Shown: positions 1 to 10,620, numbered from the stretch's first letter. The stretch is 64,000 nt of DNA from Corynebacterium frankenforstense (GCF_030211955.1 NZ_JASODI010000008.1:52707-116706); one strand, 5' to 3'. Numbers and translations are program-made. The notes: a model not told the origin generated them from the sequence alone.

Positions 1-1830
1 AAGGACGCCGGCTTCTACTGGGCCACCCGGTCGGGTGTGACCATCTCCATGGCCGACGTGCTCGTCCTGCCCAACAAGCACGAGATCCTCGAGCGCTACG
101 AGGAAGAGGCCCGCCAGATCGAGCGCAAGTTCTGGGATAAGGGTGCCCTGACCGAGCGCGACCGCTACGACCGCCTGGTCGAGCTGTGGCAGACCGCCAC
201 CAACGAGGTCGGCGAGGCCGTCGAGGCCCTGTACCCGGACGACAACCCGATCCCGATGATCGTGAAGTCGGGCGCCGCCGGCAACATGCGTCAGATCTGG
301 ACCCTGGCCGGCATGAAGGGCATGGTCGTGAACTCGCGCGGTGAGTACATCACCCGCCCGATCAAGACCTCCTTCCGTGAGGGCCTGTCGGTGATGGAGT
401 ACTTCAACAATTCCCACGGTTCCCGTAAGGGCCTGGCCGACACCGCCCTGCGTACCGCCGACTCCGGTTACCTGACGCGTCGTCTGGTCGACGTCGCCCA
501 GGACGTCATCGTCCGCGAGGAGGACTGCGGCACCCGCCAGGGCGTGCGCGTCCCGGTCGCCGAGGAGCTCCTCGACGCCGAGGGCAACGTCACCGGCTAC
601 GCGCCGCACCCGCTCAACGAGACCACGGTCGCCGGCCGCGTCCTGGCCACCGACGCCTCGAACGCGGACGGCGAGGTCGTCCTCGAGGCCGGTTCCGACC
701 TCAACGAGACCAACATCAACAAGCTGGTCGACGGTGGCGTCACCGAGATCAAGGTCCGCTCCGTGCTGACCTGTGAGACCCCGGCCGGCGTGTGCGCGAA
801 GTGCTACGGCAAGTCGATGGCGACCGGCAAGCTGGTCGAGATCGGCGAGGCCGTCGGCATCGTCGCCGCCCAGTCGATCGGTGAGCCCGGTACCCAGCTG
901 ACGATGCGTACGTTCCACCAGGGCGGCGTCGGCGGCGACATCACCGGTGGTCTGCCGCGTGTCCAGGAGCTGTTCGAGGCCCGCGTGCCGAAGAACTGCG
1001 CCCCGATCGCCTCGGCGGCCGGCACGGTGCACCTCGAGGACCAGGGCAACTTCTACACCCTGCGTCTCTCGCCGGACGACGGCGGCGACGACATTGTCTA
1101 CGAGAAGCTGTCGAAGCGCCAGGGCCTGGCCCAGGTGCGTCGTCCGATGGAGTCCAACCCGCAGGCCACCATCGAGCGCGCGCTGCGCGAGGGCGACCAC
1201 GTCGAGGTGGGCGACCGCCTGCTGCGTGGCCCGGCCGACCCGCACGACGTGCTCGAGGTCCTCGGCCGCCGCGGGGTGGAGAAGCACCTGATCGACGAGG
1301 TCCAGGCGGTCTACCGCACCCAGGGTGTGTCCATCCACGACAAGCACATCGAGATCATCATCCGCCAGATGCTGCGTCGTGGCACCGTCATCGATTCCGG
1401 TTCCACCGAGTTCCTCCCGGGCACCCTGGTGGACCTCTCGGAGGCGAAGGCCGCCAACGCGGAGGCCCTGGCCTCCAACGGCGACCCGGCCGAGCTGCGC
1501 AGCGAGATCATGGGCATCACCAAGGCCTCGCTGGCCACGGAGTCCTGGCTGTCGGCGGCCTCCTTCCAGGAGACCACCCGCGTGCTCACGGACGCCGCGA
1601 TCAACAAGCGCTCCGACAAGCTGATCGGCCTGAAGGAGAACGTGATCATCGGCAAGCTGATCCCGGCCGGCACCGGCATCTCGCGCTACCGCAACATCTC
1701 GGTCAAGCCGACCGAGGCGGCGCGCAACGCCGCGTACCCGATCCCGACCTTCGGCGAGTCGATCTACGGCGACGACTTCGGTGGCGAGTTCACCGGCGCC
1801 TCCGTGCCGCTCGACGAGTTCGAGATGTAG
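1..1830 (+). CDS. rpoC: DNA-directed RNA polymerase subunit beta', 3' part
   Basis: This is the C-terminal part of RNA polymerase beta', open from the first base of the window (reading [12 protein letters not shown]) to the TAG at 1828, about 609 residues. Visible family landmarks are the cysteine-bearing stretch [15 protein letters not shown], the trigger-loop region ending in [12 protein letters not shown], and the conserved C-terminal block [19 protein letters not shown] followed by [17 protein letters not shown]. The protein forms part of the catalytic core and the secondary channel. The true start lies upstream of the window and rpoB is expected before it. A strong hairpin follows at 1853-1883. 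Nothing in the visible part looks damaged. Confidence 0.98.
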   Translation, partial: KDAGFYWATRSGVTISMADVLVLPNKHEILERYEEEARQIERKFWDKGALTERDRYDRLVELWQTATNEVGEAVEALYPDDNPIPMIVKSGAAGNMRQIWTLAGMKGMVVNSRGEYITRPIKTSFREGLSVMEYFNNSHGSRKGLADTALRTADSGYLTRRLVDVAQDVIVREEDCGTRQGVRVPVAEELLDAEGNVTGYAPHPLNETTVAGRVLATDASNADGEVVLEAGSDLNETNINKLVDGGVTEIKVRSVLTCETPAGVCAKCYGKSMATGKLVEIGEAVGIVAAQSIGEPGTQLTMRTFHQGGVGGDITGGLPRVQELFEARVPKNCAPIASAAGTVHLEDQGNFYTLRLSPDDGGDDIVYEKLSKRQGLAQVRRPMESNPQATIERALREGDHVEVGDRLLRGPADPHDVLEVLGRRGVEKHLIDEVQAVYRTQGVSIHDKHIEIIIRQMLRRGTVIDSGSTEFLPGTLVDLSEAKAANAEALASNGDPAELRSEIMGITKASLATESWLSAASFQETTRVLTDAAINKRSDKLIGLKENVIIGKLIPAGTGISRYRNISVKPTEAARNAAYPIPTFGESIYGDDFGGEFTGASVPLDEFEM

Positions 1831-1852
1831 TCCGCGCCTGAGCCGCGCCCGG

Positions 1853-1883
1853 CGCCCCGTCCTCCCCAGCGGAGGGCGGGGCG
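1853..1883 (+). terminator. Hairpin after rpoC
   Basis: A stem of 13 pairs (one G-T) with a five-base CCAGC loop starts 22 bases after the rpoC stop codon. There is no clear T run, so it may act as a weak intrinsic terminator or work with the G-poor stretch that follows. Confidence 0.6.
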
Positions 1884-1919
1884 TCGTCGCGTCTGCCTGC
1901 GGTTTGGCGGGCCGCCGGG

Positions 1920-1972
1920 CCGTTACACACAAACCACACAAGTTCACACAAAATACACATCCACACACAACC
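1920..1972 (+). other. A/C-rich, G-poor stretch between rpoC and the next gene
   Basis: About 50 bases made almost only of A and C with a few T and one G, containing repeated CACACAA units, inside DNA that is otherwise near 70% G+C. C-rich, G-poor RNA is typical of Rho-loading sites. That role after rpoC is inference. Confidence 0.35.
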
Positions 1973-2033
1973 GTGGTGCATGAGTGACGCTTGGAGAGTG
2001 CAGTGTCCGCGGCCACCTTGTACCCTCGCGGCC

Positions 2034-2345
2034 ATGAACATCGGTTGGGGAGAGATCGCGCTGATCGGCCTGGTGCTGCTGCTCCTGGCGGCCTGCGGTG
2101 TGGTGCTGGTGCTCGTGCTGCTCTGGTCGGCGCGCGGCTACGACCCCCGCCGCACCGGCAAGCGCCGCTTCCGCGAGAACGACCCGGCCATGAGGGACCC
2201 GCAGCTGGGCGGCATAGCCGCCTGGTACGCTGGCGACGCGCGTCCGGCCCCGGGCGCGGCCCGGCCGCAGCACCCGCAGGATGGCTGGGGGCACCCGGAG
2301 CCCGGAACCGCTGACGGGCAGGACGGCGCGGGTTCGAACCGGTAG
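2034..2345 (+). CDS. Small single-pass membrane protein, unknown function
   Basis: A 103-residue protein with one strong membrane segment near residues 6-30 (starting EIALIGLVLLLLAACG). A basic and then Pro/Ala/Gly-rich tail follows, probably cytoplasmic. The ATG at 2034 is preceded by TACCCT at 2021-2026 with seven bases between, the spacing expected for a leaderless transcript; no Shine-Dalgarno is needed or seen. In-frame codons upstream would remove the hydrophobic segment from the N-terminus and are less likely. It follows rpoC at about 200 bases. I do not recognise a family. The short length and lack of motifs leave the function open. Confidence 0.6.
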   Translation: MNIGWGEIALIGLVLLLLAACGVVLVLVLLWSARGYDPRRTGKRRFRENDPAMRDPQLGGIAAWYAGDARPAPGAARPQHPQDGWGHPEPGTADGQDGAGSNR

Positions 2346-2355
2346 CCTGGCGCGG

Positions 2356-4001
2356 GTGAAGCCACTTCCCGTGCCACCCCTCAACGACACGCTCGAAAGC
2401 ACCCTGAGCTGCGTTGACGCCGTAATTGACGACGCCGCGCCCACCCACCGTCTGGCCCACGACTTCGCCGTGGGCGCAGGTCCACGCATCCAGGAGGCCC
2501 TGGAGAACTACGCCGCCGAGCGCGCGGCCGCCGGCTCCAGCTGGGCTCGCCGAGCGCTGGCTGGACGGCTACCTGGTCACCCGGGAGCCGCTGCCGCTGA
2601 GCTCGAACGTCTCGTTCCAGATCAACCTGGAGACCTACTCCCGCGGGGTGGAGCGTCTCGCCGAGGTGGTGCACGCCGCGGCCCGCGTCCACCTCGCCGA
2701 GGCCGCCGGTGAGACCGGCGCCCGCTTCGACGCGCGCGGCAACGATCTGGCCGCCGGGCAGTGGGACTGCCTGCGCGGCGGCATCCGCGTGCCGGGCCGT
2801 CCCGCGCGCCGAGCTGGCGGCCGGGTTCGCCCGGATCCTGGCGGCCAACGGTGGTTCCGCCCCGGACGGAGTGGGGGAGGAACCCGGATTCACCGACGCC
2901 TCCTACCGTGGCAGCGGGGACGACAGGTTCCGCGCCTGGCTCACCGAACCCGGCAACACGGACGTGCACGAGCGGCTCTCCCGCGCGCTCTTCTGCGTCT
3001 CGGTGCCCGCCCCCGGAGACGCCTCGATGGCCGGGGTGACCGATGAGGCCGGCCGGCTGCGCGCTGGCGCCTTCGCCACCGGTCACTACTGGACGTATAA
3101 GCCCCTGACCTACGAGCTGGCCGCCGACGACTCCGGCTGGGCCGCACTGCTCGTCGAGCACTCCACCGTCGACGGCGCCACGCTGGTGCAGACCGTCGCC
3201 GACATCCAGGCCGGGCTCGCCGGCGCCGACGCCGGCGACCGGGCAGACGCGCTCGCCGCAACCGACACCGACGGTGCGGGAACCGCCGCGGGGGAGGGGC
3301 GCGACGTCGGCAATCGGGCGCCGCAGGAGCTGACGTGGACCCGCGACCTCGCCGCACCGGAGCACGCGCTGCCGGACCTGGAGATCCGGCGGGTGGCACG
3401 GCCGCGGCCGAAGAACATGAAGCTCAGCGCCGACGCCTACGCGCAGCTGGTCATGACCGTCGCGCAGCTCGCCGCCTACGGGCGGGTGCGGGCGGTCTAC
3501 GAGGCCGTCGACATGCGCGAGTACGCCGCCGGGCGCACCGAGTGCCTGCGCCCGGTCACCCCGGCCGCCGTCACGTTTGCCCGCACGCTGCCGGCGGGCT
3601 CGGCGGACCGTGCCGGGCTCCAGGCGGCCCTCGACGCCCACCGTGACTGGGTCAAGGCCTGCAAGACCGGCCGCGGCGTGGACCGGCACCTGTGGGCGCT
3701 CGGCTGGACGGCGCAGGAGCTGGGGGAGGACCCCGAGTTCCTGCGGGATCCGGGGCTGGCCGCCGCGTGCACCGACTTCCTGTCGACGACCTCCGTCGGC
3801 TCGGACGTGCAGGTGGTGCGCTACGCCTTCGCGCCGACCACGCCCGGCGGCTTCGGGATCTGCTACACGCCGCTGGCGGACGCGGTCGAGTACACGGTCA
3901 CCTTCAGCGCGGACACCGAGCGCCCGGAGGCGTTCCTCGACGCGCTGGGCGAGGCGGCCGGACGGCTCGCGGGGTTCATCACCGGGCTCGACGCGGCCTG
4001 A
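2356..4001 (+). pseudogene. Choline/carnitine O-acyltransferase family, two frameshifts
   Basis: The gene would encode about 547 residues of a choline/carnitine acyltransferase, an enzyme that moves acyl groups between CoA and a quaternary amine. Family signatures appear in order: LPVPPLNDTL at the N-terminus, a LAERWLDGYL region, EHSTVDG with the presumed catalytic His encoded at 3159, GRTECLRPVTPAAVTF, GRGVDRHLWAL, and a C-terminal LSTTSVGSD with FAPTTPGGFGICY. The reading frame changes twice, at GGG runs near 2543-2545 and 2794-2796. Removing one G at each restores a continuous protein. GTG 2356 follows TAGCCT by seven bases, so it is probably leaderless. The gene is either a young pseudogene or intact with two sequencing errors; residues flanking both shifts are still conserved. 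Confidence 0.85.
3303..3318 (+). repeat. Dispersed motif inside the acyltransferase gene
   Basis: GACGTCGGCAATCGGG, preceded by GGGCGC, identical over 16 bases to the rpsJ copy. It is read as RDVGNRA in a poorly conserved linker of the acyltransferase. Confidence 0.55.
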
Positions 4002-4110
4002 CCCGTCCGAGGGGAGCGTTCCCCGCACCCGACGGTTGTTCCGCCGGTTACGGGTGACAATGATCCGAGGTGAACCGGCAGGGCGCCGGTGAGGATCCGG
4101 AGGTGACAGG

Positions 4111-5340
4111 GTGACCACCAACGAAGAGATGAGCGGTTACTACGCGGACATGACCGGCGCAACCCGCGATCTGGCGTCGAAGCAGAAGTGGCTCCTCACC
4201 TCCAGCGTGATCGGCAACGGGATCAACGCGGCCGCGGCGGTCAACGCGAACCGCAACGCCCGGCGCAGCCAGACACTGCTCGCCGAGACGAGGGACGTGG
4301 TCCGCGACGGCCTCGACAGGGTCGACGAGGGGCTGCAGGACCTCCGCGACTCGGTCGACGCGATGCACGCGGACATGAACGCCGGCTTCGAGACCATGAG
4401 CCACATCAACTACGCGCTGTGGCGCGACGGGGTGGGGCGCGGGTACTCAAGGGAGTTCCGGCCGCGGGCGCTGAACTACCTCCGGGACTACGAGGAGGCC
4501 TGTGAACACTGGCTGGACATGGTGGCCGAGCGGGTGGCGCGGGTGGTCGCGGACTTCCCGCGCTGGAAGCGGCCCGAGTGGCGCGACGACGCGCTGCGCA
4601 CGGGCCTCTTCTTCACCCCGCCGAGAAAGACGCCGCTGCCCGGACCGCTGCCGGACCCGGTCCAGAAGGAGCCGCCGCCCCGGATGTCCATGCTGCGGGT
4701 CCTGGTGCTCACCTTCGTGTGCTGGTTCGCCGCGTACATCGGCGTCTGCGCGTTCGTCGGGATGCCGATACGGATCTACGACGAGGCGGTCAACGGCCCC
4801 TACCTGTCCACCGAGCCGCGGGTGATCGACCCGATACCGGCGATCAGCACGGTGGCGCTGATCCTGCTGCCGGTCATCTTCGGTCTGATGTGGCTGCGGC
4901 GCCGACGCAAGGAGGCCCGGGCGCGCGAGGTCGAGGAGTACAACGCCGCACAACGGCGTGCCCACGAAGAGGCCGAGCTCGCCGCCCGCGCCGAGGTGGA
5001 CGCGCACAACGGGAGGCTCTTACGGGACTGGGAGGCCACCAACGGGATGGCCCGTGACGAGGCGATCCGCTACGTCGCCGAGCGGGTCGGGGTGCGTGAC
5101 CCGAGGGCGAACTCGTTGGCCGAAAACTGGGCGTCCGGGAGGACCCGCCGCGAGGTGCGGCGCCTGCGGACGATCATCGAGAACGAGCGGACCCGGCCGC
5201 CGGAGCCGTCGACCCTGACGCGGCCGGAGCCCTACACGATCAACTGCGGGGTGCGGCGGGACATGCGCGCCGAGCTCCAGCGCTTCCTCGACTCGCTCGA
5301 CGGATTCAACATCGAGCCGCCGCGCTACGAGTTCGAGTAG
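4111..5340 (+). CDS. Coiled-coil membrane protein, unknown function
   Basis: A 409-residue protein starting at GTG 4111 behind GGAGGTGACAGG. The N-terminal 100 residues are helical, with a likely coiled coil around LLAETRDVVRDGLDRV and LRDSVDAMHADM. Two membrane segments lie near residues 195-217 and 248-266. The stretch after the second is strongly charged (RRRRKEARAREVEEY), again likely helical and cytoplasmic. No enzymatic motif is visible and I do not recognise a family. It stands alone between the acyltransferase and the str operon on the same strand. A structural or membrane-scaffold role would fit the layout but is only a guess. Confidence 0.75.
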   Translation: MTTNEEMSGYYADMTGATRDLASKQKWLLTSSVIGNGINAAAAVNANRNARRSQTLLAETRDVVRDGLDRVDEGLQDLRDSVDAMHADMNAGFETMSHINYALWRDGVGRGYSREFRPRALNYLRDYEEACEHWLDMVAERVARVVADFPRWKRPEWRDDALRTGLFFTPPRKTPLPGPLPDPVQKEPPPRMSMLRVLVLTFVCWFAAYIGVCAFVGMPIRIYDEAVNGPYLSTEPRVIDPIPAISTVALILLPVIFGLMWLRRRRKEARAREVEEYNAAQRRAHEEAELAARAEVDAHNGRLLRDWEATNGMARDEAIRYVAERVGVRDPRANSLAENWASGRTRREVRRLRTIIENERTRPPEPSTLTRPEPYTINCGVRRDMRAELQRFLDSLDGFNIEPPRYEFE

Positions 5341-5475
5341 CAACCACGCCGGCGCGCGCGAGGCAGGTCGGCGCGCGGCAGGCAGCTCGGAGCGCGTCTC
5401 GCCGGCGGGCGCGCCCACGCCGGCGCCCGGCGCCGGCCCCACGCAGCAGCCGCACGCGCTCGCACCGGGGGGCGC

Positions 5476-5491
5476 GACGTCGTCAATCGGG
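5476..5491 (+). repeat. Dispersed intergenic motif, copy upstream of rpsL
   Basis: GACGTCGTCAATCGGG, preceded by GCGC. It ends 45 bases before the -10 box of rpsL and points in the direction of transcription. Confidence 0.6.
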
Positions 5492-5512
5492 GACGATCAC
5501 GGGAAGCGGGAT

Positions 5513-5542
5513 TTGTGCAGCACCCGGCGGTGCGTGTAAGGT
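5513..5542 (+). promoter_or_regulatory. Promoter of rpsL
   Basis: TTGTGC at 5513-5518 and TAAGGT at 5537-5542 are separated by 18 bases, with TG just before the -10. The start of transcription would be near 5549. Confidence 0.55.
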
Positions 5543-5758
5543 CACGCGGCAGTCCCCCGTCACCAGTGGCGGTGGGAGTCTGACACCGAAGCGACTCATC
5601 GCGACGGTGCCTGGACACGAACGGCAGGGCCCCGGGAAAGAGCCTCCGTTTTTTCATGTCTTGACGCTCCCGCTTCCAGCGGTGGCCGGCGGTCAGGGCC
5701 TCCGACGAGGAAGCCCGGACCGTGATGAAGAACTTCAACTACGTCAAAAGGACGGTAC

Positions 5759-6130
5759 ATGCCCACTATCCAGCAGCTGGTCCGCAAGGGCCGCCACTCC
5801 AAGTCCGCGAAGGTCGCCACCGCGGCCCTCAAGGGCTCGCCGCAGCGTCGCGGTGTGTGCACCCGCGTGTACACCACCACCCCGAAGAAGCCGAACTCCG
5901 CTCTGCGTAAGGTCGCCCGTGTGCGCCTGACCACCGGCATCGAGGTCTCCGCCTACATCCCGGGCGAGGGCCACAACCTGCAGGAGCACTCCATGGTGCT
6001 CGTGCGTGGCGGCCGTGTGAAGGACCTTCCGGGTGTCCGTTACAAGATCGTCCGCGGCACCCTCGACACCCAGGGTGTCAAGGACCGCAAGCAGGCCCGT
6101 TCCCGTTACGGCGCGAAGAAGGAGAAGTAA
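5759..6130 (+). CDS. rpsL: 30S ribosomal protein S12
   Basis: S12 is a decoding-centre protein of the small subunit; 123 residues, normal length. The start ATG follows AAAAGGACGGTAC. The sequence is typical ([36 protein letters not shown]). Both lysines whose replacement gives streptomycin resistance are present, in TPKKPNS and GRVKDLPG, so no such resistance is predicted here. First gene of the str operon; rpsG follows after three bases. Confidence 0.99.
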   Translation: MPTIQQLVRKGRHSKSAKVATAALKGSPQRRGVCTRVYTTTPKKPNSALRKVARVRLTTGIEVSAYIPGEGHNLQEHSMVLVRGGRVKDLPGVRYKIVRGTLDTQGVKDRKQARSRYGAKKEK

Positions 6131-6133
6131 AAC

Positions 6134-6601
6134 ATGCGTAAGTCGCGAGCTCCTAAGCGCGAAATCATCAAGGACCCCGTCTACGACTCCGAGCTGGTGA
6201 CCATGCTGGTCACCAAGGTGCTCCAGGACGGCAAGAAGTCGACCGCCCAGCGCATCGTCTACGGCGCGCTCGAGCAGTGCCGCGAGAAGACCGGCACCGA
6301 CCCGGTGGGCACCCTGGACAAGGCCCTGGGCAACATCCGCCCGGAGCTGGAGGTCCGCTCCCGCCGCGTCGGCGGTGCGACCTACCAGGTGCCGGTCGAG
6401 GTGCGCCCCGCGCGCGGGACCACCCTGGCGCTGCGTTGGCTGGTGACCTTCACCCGTCAGCGTCGTGAGCACACCATGAAGGACCGCCTCGCCAACGAGA
6501 TCCTCGACGCCTCCAACGGCCTCGGCGCCTCGGTGAAGCGCCGCGAGGACGTCCACAAGATGGCCGAGGCCAACCGCGCCTTCGCCCACTACCGCTGGTA
6601 G
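6134..6601 (+). CDS. rpsG: 30S ribosomal protein S7
   Basis: S7, 155 residues, binds the 3' domain of 16S rRNA and starts assembly of the small-subunit head. Typical blocks are [23 protein letters not shown], and [38 protein letters not shown] at the C-terminus. It starts at ATG 6134, three bases after rpsL, so the two are probably translated together. It is followed by a 230-base gap with its own promoter before fusA. Confidence 0.99.
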   Translation: MRKSRAPKREIIKDPVYDSELVTMLVTKVLQDGKKSTAQRIVYGALEQCREKTGTDPVGTLDKALGNIRPELEVRSRRVGGATYQVPVEVRPARGTTLALRWLVTFTRQRREHTMKDRLANEILDASNGLGASVKRREDVHKMAEANRAFAHYRW

Positions 6602-6667
6602 TCAGCCGGGCCCGGTGTCTGTGCAGCTGACCGGCCTGTGCGCTCTGCGCAGCCGGCTCGGCGGCAC

Positions 6668-6673
6668 TACACT
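6668..6673 (+). promoter_or_regulatory. Likely -10 box of a fusA promoter
   Basis: TACACT lies 158 bases before the fusA start within the 230-base rpsG-fusA gap. The -35 is weak (CTGCGC about 16 bases upstream). It implies that fusA can be transcribed apart from rpsL-rpsG. Confidence 0.4.
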
Positions 6674-6831
6674 GAGCAGTCGGCCGCTCGGCGGCGTCGG
6701 CACGAGACCGCACGCCGGGCCACGACCTGTACGACGCAACACCGAACATCCGAGGCGCCGTCCCGTCCCCGTCCGCCCGCAGGCGACGGGGCTCCGGGAG
6801 ACGTCCACGACATTTAAGTTGGGGTAAGACT

Positions 6832-8955
6832 GTGGCACAAGAAGTGCTTAAGGACCTCCACAAGGTCCGCAACATCGGCATCATGGCCCACATCGACGCC
6901 GGTAAGACCACGACCACCGAGCGCATCCTCTACTACACGGGTATCAACCGCAAGGTCGGCGAGACCCACGAGGGCCAGTCCACCACGGACTGGATGCAGC
7001 AGGAGAAGGACCGCGGCATCACCATCACCTCCGCTGCGGTGACCTGTTTCTGGGAGGGTCACCAGATCAACATCATCGACACGCCCGGCCACGTCGACTT
7101 CACCGTCGAGGTCGAGCGCTCCCTGCGCGTCCTGGACGGCGCCGTCGCCGTCTTCGACGGCAAGGAGGGTGTCGAGCCGCAGTCCGAGCAGGTCTGGCGT
7201 CAGGCCGCCCGTTACGACGTGCCGCGCATCTGCTTCATCAACAAGATGGACAAGCTGGGCGCCGACTTCTACTACACCGTCGGCACCATCGTCGACCGTC
7301 TGAACGCCAAGCCGCTCGTCCTCCAGCTCCCGATCGGCGCCGAGGACGACTTCGAGGGCGTCATCGACCTGGTCGAGATGCGCGCCATCGTCTGGCCGGG
7401 CAAGGTCGAGGTCGGCGCCGAGCCGACCATCACCGAGATCCCCGCCGAGCTGCAGGACCGTGCCGCCGAGTACCGCGAGAAGCTGCTCGAGGCCGTCGCC
7501 GAGTCCGACGAGGAGCTCATGGAGAAGTACTTCGGCGGCGAGGAGCTCACCGTCGAGGACATCAAGGGCGCCATCCGCAAGATGACCGTCTCCTCCGAGA
7601 TCTTCCCGGTCCTGTGCGGTACCGCCTACCGCAACAAGGGCGTTCAGCCGCTGCTCGATGCCGTCGTCGACTACCTGCCGAACCCGCTGGACGTCGGCGA
7701 GGTCCACGGCCACAAGATGGGCGAGCCGGACACCGAGCTGACCCGCAAGCCCTCCGACGAGTCCCCGCTGTCGGCCCTGGCCTTCAAGATCGCCGCTCAC
7801 CCGTTCTTCGGCAGGCTGACCTTCGTGCGCGTCTACTCGGGCACGATGGAGCCGGGCGAGACCGTCCTGAACTCCACCAAGGAGCACCGCGAGCGCATCG
7901 GCAAGATCTTTCAGATGCACGCGAACAAGGAGAACCCGGTCGACTTCGCCCACGCCGGCAACATCTACGCCGTCATCGGTCTGAAGAACACCACGACGGG
8001 TGACACCCTGTGCGCCCAGAACGACCCGATCATCCTCGAGTCCATGGATTTCCCGGACCCGGTCATCAAGGTCTCCATCGAGCCGAAGACCAAGTCCGAC
8101 CAGGAGAAGCTGGGTGTCGCCATCCAGAAGCTGGCCGAGGAGGACCCGACCTTCACCGTCGAGCTCGACGAGGAATCCGGCCAGACCGTCATCGGCGGCA
8201 TGGGCGAGCTGCACCTCGACGTCCTCGTCACCCGCATGAAGGACGAGTTCAAGGTCGAGGCCAACGTCGGCGCCCCGCAGGTGGCCTACCGCGAGACCAT
8301 CAAGAAGGCCGTCCAGAGCGTCGAATTCACCCACAAGAAGCAGACCGGCGGCTCCGGCCAGTTCGCTAAGGTCATCGTCTCCTTCGAGCCCTACCACCCG
8401 AGCCAGGACGAGCTGGAGGAGGGCGAGTCCGCCACCTACAAGTTCGTCAACGAGGTCACCGGTGGCCGCATCCCGAAGGAGTACATCCCCTCGGTCGACG
8501 CCGGTATCCAGGACGCGATGCAGTACGGCCACCTGGCCGGCTTCCCGCTGGTCAACATCAAGGCCACCCTCGAGGACGGCCAGTACCACGAGGTCGACTC
8601 CTCGGAGATGGCGTTCAAGATCGCCGGTTCCCAGGTCCTCAAGGAGGGCGTGGCCCGCGCGAAGCCGGTGCTTCTCGAGCCGCTGATGGCCGTCGAGGTC
8701 ATCACCCCGGAGGAGTACATGGGCGAGGTCATCGGCGACATCAACTCCCGCCGTGGCCAGGTCAACGCCATGGAGGACCGCGCCGGCGCCAAGGTCGTCA
8801 AGGCCCAGGTCCCGCTGTCCGAGATGTTCGGCTACGTCGGTGACCTGCGGTCCAAGACGCAGGGCCGCGCGAACTACACGATGGTCTTCGACTCCTACGG
8901 CGAGGTGCCGCAGAGCGTCTCCCAGGCCATCATCGAGGAGCGCACCGGCAAGTAA
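6832..8955 (+). CDS. fusA: Elongation factor G
   Basis: EF-G, a 707-residue GTPase that drives translocation and, with RRF, ribosome recycling. The G-domain motifs are [12 protein letters not shown] (P loop), DTPGHVDF and NKMDKLG. Domains II to V follow, including the conserved [13 protein letters not shown] and [15 protein letters not shown] regions. The start is GTG 6832, after a TTAAGTTGGGGTAAGACT leader. No resistance change is obvious by eye, and the length is normal. It is third in the str operon; tuf follows after a 404-base regulatory gap. Confidence 0.99.
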   Translation: MAQEVLKDLHKVRNIGIMAHIDAGKTTTTERILYYTGINRKVGETHEGQSTTDWMQQEKDRGITITSAAVTCFWEGHQINIIDTPGHVDFTVEVERSLRVLDGAVAVFDGKEGVEPQSEQVWRQAARYDVPRICFINKMDKLGADFYYTVGTIVDRLNAKPLVLQLPIGAEDDFEGVIDLVEMRAIVWPGKVEVGAEPTITEIPAELQDRAAEYREKLLEAVAESDEELMEKYFGGEELTVEDIKGAIRKMTVSSEIFPVLCGTAYRNKGVQPLLDAVVDYLPNPLDVGEVHGHKMGEPDTELTRKPSDESPLSALAFKIAAHPFFGRLTFVRVYSGTMEPGETVLNSTKEHRERIGKIFQMHANKENPVDFAHAGNIYAVIGLKNTTTGDTLCAQNDPIILESMDFPDPVIKVSIEPKTKSDQEKLGVAIQKLAEEDPTFTVELDEESGQTVIGGMGELHLDVLVTRMKDEFKVEANVGAPQVAYRETIKKAVQSVEFTHKKQTGGSGQFAKVIVSFEPYHPSQDELEEGESATYKFVNEVTGGRIPKEYIPSVDAGIQDAMQYGHLAGFPLVNIKATLEDGQYHEVDSSEMAFKIAGSQVLKEGVARAKPVLLEPLMAVEVITPEEYMGEVIGDINSRRGQVNAMEDRAGAKVVKAQVPLSEMFGYVGDLRSKTQGRANYTMVFDSYGEVPQSVSQAIIEERTGK

Positions 8956-8980
8956 GTCGCCGCGGCGCGGCGCCCGTTGA

Positions 8981-8997
8981 ATTGACGACGTCGCGCC
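8981..8997 (-). repeat. Dispersed intergenic motif, copy after fusA
   Basis: ATTGACGACGTCGCGCC on the plus strand, the reverse of the GGCGCGACGTCGTCAAT form seen upstream of rpsL. It lies 26 bases after the fusA stop. Confidence 0.5.
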
Positions 8998-9204
8998 GGT
9001 CGCCCCTGGCGGTCCAGGTCCCCGTTGTGCCCGGGGACCCCGTCGACGCCGCCGGCTTGAAACCGGGTCGTAGCGGCCACACCGGGTCTCACCCCGCCTG
9101 CACGTACAAGGTGCGGGGTGAGGTCGGGTTGGCCGGTACGGCACGGATCCCGGCGAAGAGACGTTCAGGGCCGCGAAACCCGACGACGCAGGGTCAGGCC
9201 AGGT

Positions 9205-9233
9205 TTGAAAAAGACGCTGGCGGACCCTAGGAT
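9205..9233 (+). promoter_or_regulatory. Promoter of tuf
   Basis: TTGAAA (9205-9210) and TAGGAT (9228-9233) are separated by 17 bases, a near-ideal vegetative promoter. The leader to the tuf start is about 120 bases. Confidence 0.7.
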
Positions 9234-9359
9234 CGTGTAACTGGCACACTACAAAAACGCCATCGCCAGCAGTCCGGCTTCGGCCGGAGCGAGGGTGGCA
9301 ATCCGTAAACCACGTGGCTGCGAGAGTCGTAGCCACCATGAAGTCCAGGAGGACACACA

Positions 9360-10550
9360 GTGGCAAAGGCGAAGTTCGAGCGTAACAAGCCGCACCTCAA
9401 TATCGGCACCATCGGTCACGTTGACCACGGCAAGACCACCACCACGGCCGCCATCACCAAGGTGCTGGCCGAGAAGTACCCCGAGGAGAACCAGGCCTTC
9501 GCCTTCGACGCCATCGACAAGGCGCCGGAGGAGAAGGAGCGTGGCATCACGATCAACATCTCCCACGTTGAGTACTCCACCCCGAAGCGTCACTACGCTC
9601 ACGTCGACGCCCCGGGCCACGCCGACTACATCAAGAACATGATCACCGGTGCGGCTCAGATGGACGGCGCGATCCTCGTGGTCGCCGCCACCGACGGCCC
9701 GATGCCGCAGACCCGTGAGCACGTGCTGCTCGCCCGTCAGGTCGGCGTTCCCTACATCCTGGTCGCCCTGAACAAGTGCGACATGGTCGACGACGAGGAG
9801 ATCATCGAGCTCGTCGAGATGGAGATCCGCGAGCTGCTCGCCGAGCAGGACTACGACGAGGACGCCCCGATCGTCCACATCTCCGCTCTGAAGGCCCTCG
9901 AGGGCGACGAAAAGTGGTCCCAGTCCATCGTCGACCTGATGGAAGCCTGCGACGAGTCCATCCCGGACCCGGTCCGCGACGTCGATCACCCGTTCCTGAT
10001 GCCGATCGAGGACATCTTCACCATCACCGGCCGCGGCACCGTCGTCACCGGCCGTGTCGAGCGTGGTCGCCTGAACGTCAACGAGGATGTCGAGATCATC
10101 GGCATCAAGGACAAGGCTCAGACCACCACCGTCACCGGTATCGAGATGTTCCGCAAGATGCTGGACTACACCGAGGCCGGCGACAACTGCGGTCTGCTGC
10201 TCCGCGGCACCAAGCGTGAGGACGTCGAGCGCGGCCAGGTCGTCGTCAAGCCGGGCGCCTACACCACCCACACCGAGTTCGAGGGTTCCGTCTACGTCTT
10301 GGCCAAGGACGAGGGCGGCCGCCACACCCCGTTCTTCGACAACTACCGTCCGCAGTTCTACTTCCGCACCACCGACGTCACCGGCGTCGTGCACCTGCCG
10401 GAGGGCACTGAGATGGTCATGCCGGGCGACAACGTCGACATGCGCGTCGAGCTCATCGCCCCGGTCGCCATGGACGAGGGCCTGCGCTTCGCCATCCGCG
10501 AGGGCTCCCGCACCGTCGGCGCCGGCCGCGTCACCAAGATCATCAAGTAA
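9360..10550 (+). CDS. tuf: Elongation factor Tu
   Basis: EF-Tu, 396 residues, brings aminoacyl-tRNA to the ribosome as a GTP complex. Motifs are [22 protein letters not shown] and NKCDMVDD, followed by beta-barrel domains 2 and 3 ending [12 protein letters not shown]. The start is GTG 9360 behind CCAGGAGGACACACA. It has its own strong promoter and is followed by a terminator, so it is likely a monocistronic, very highly expressed unit at the end of the str operon. Confidence 0.99.
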   Translation: MAKAKFERNKPHLNIGTIGHVDHGKTTTTAAITKVLAEKYPEENQAFAFDAIDKAPEEKERGITINISHVEYSTPKRHYAHVDAPGHADYIKNMITGAAQMDGAILVVAATDGPMPQTREHVLLARQVGVPYILVALNKCDMVDDEEIIELVEMEIRELLAEQDYDEDAPIVHISALKALEGDEKWSQSIVDLMEACDESIPDPVRDVDHPFLMPIEDIFTITGRGTVVTGRVERGRLNVNEDVEIIGIKDKAQTTTVTGIEMFRKMLDYTEAGDNCGLLLRGTKREDVERGQVVVKPGAYTTHTEFEGSVYVLAKDEGGRHTPFFDNYRPQFYFRTTDVTGVVHLPEGTEMVMPGDNVDMRVELIAPVAMDEGLRFAIREGSRTVGAGRVTKIIK

Positions 10551-10620
10551 GTTCGCTTACCTGCTGGTCTGACCGGCCTCCCGCCGGGTAGCGTCTGACG
10601 CTCCCCGGCCGTGTGCCAGA

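Larger units (their letters stand above)
5341..5758 (+). other. Upstream region of the str operon
   Basis: 418 bases without a gene. It opens with G+C-rich inverted stretches (GCGCGC, CGGCGCCCGGCGCCG) that may end transcription of the preceding gene. It then holds one copy of the dispersed GACGTCGNCAATCGGG motif, the rpsL promoter, and a leader of about 210 bases ending in the AAAAGGA ribosome site. No small gene is supported. Confidence 0.6.
8956..9359 (+). other. fusA-tuf intergenic region with structured leader
   Basis: 404 bases. In order: an inverted copy of the dispersed motif at 8981-8997; a small hairpin with arms GGTCCCCG and CGGGGACC at 9017-9039; a 10-bp stem CTCACCCCGC/GCGGGGTGAG at 9088-9122; the tuf promoter; and an AGGAGGACACACA ribosome site before the tuf GTG. 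No gene is supported. Confidence 0.55.

Noticed and set aside
6814..9366. An 850-codon open frame antisense to fusA
   Set aside because: Codons are the complement of a highly biased high-G+C gene; the product is a Leu/Val/Asp/Gly-rich shadow with no family features.
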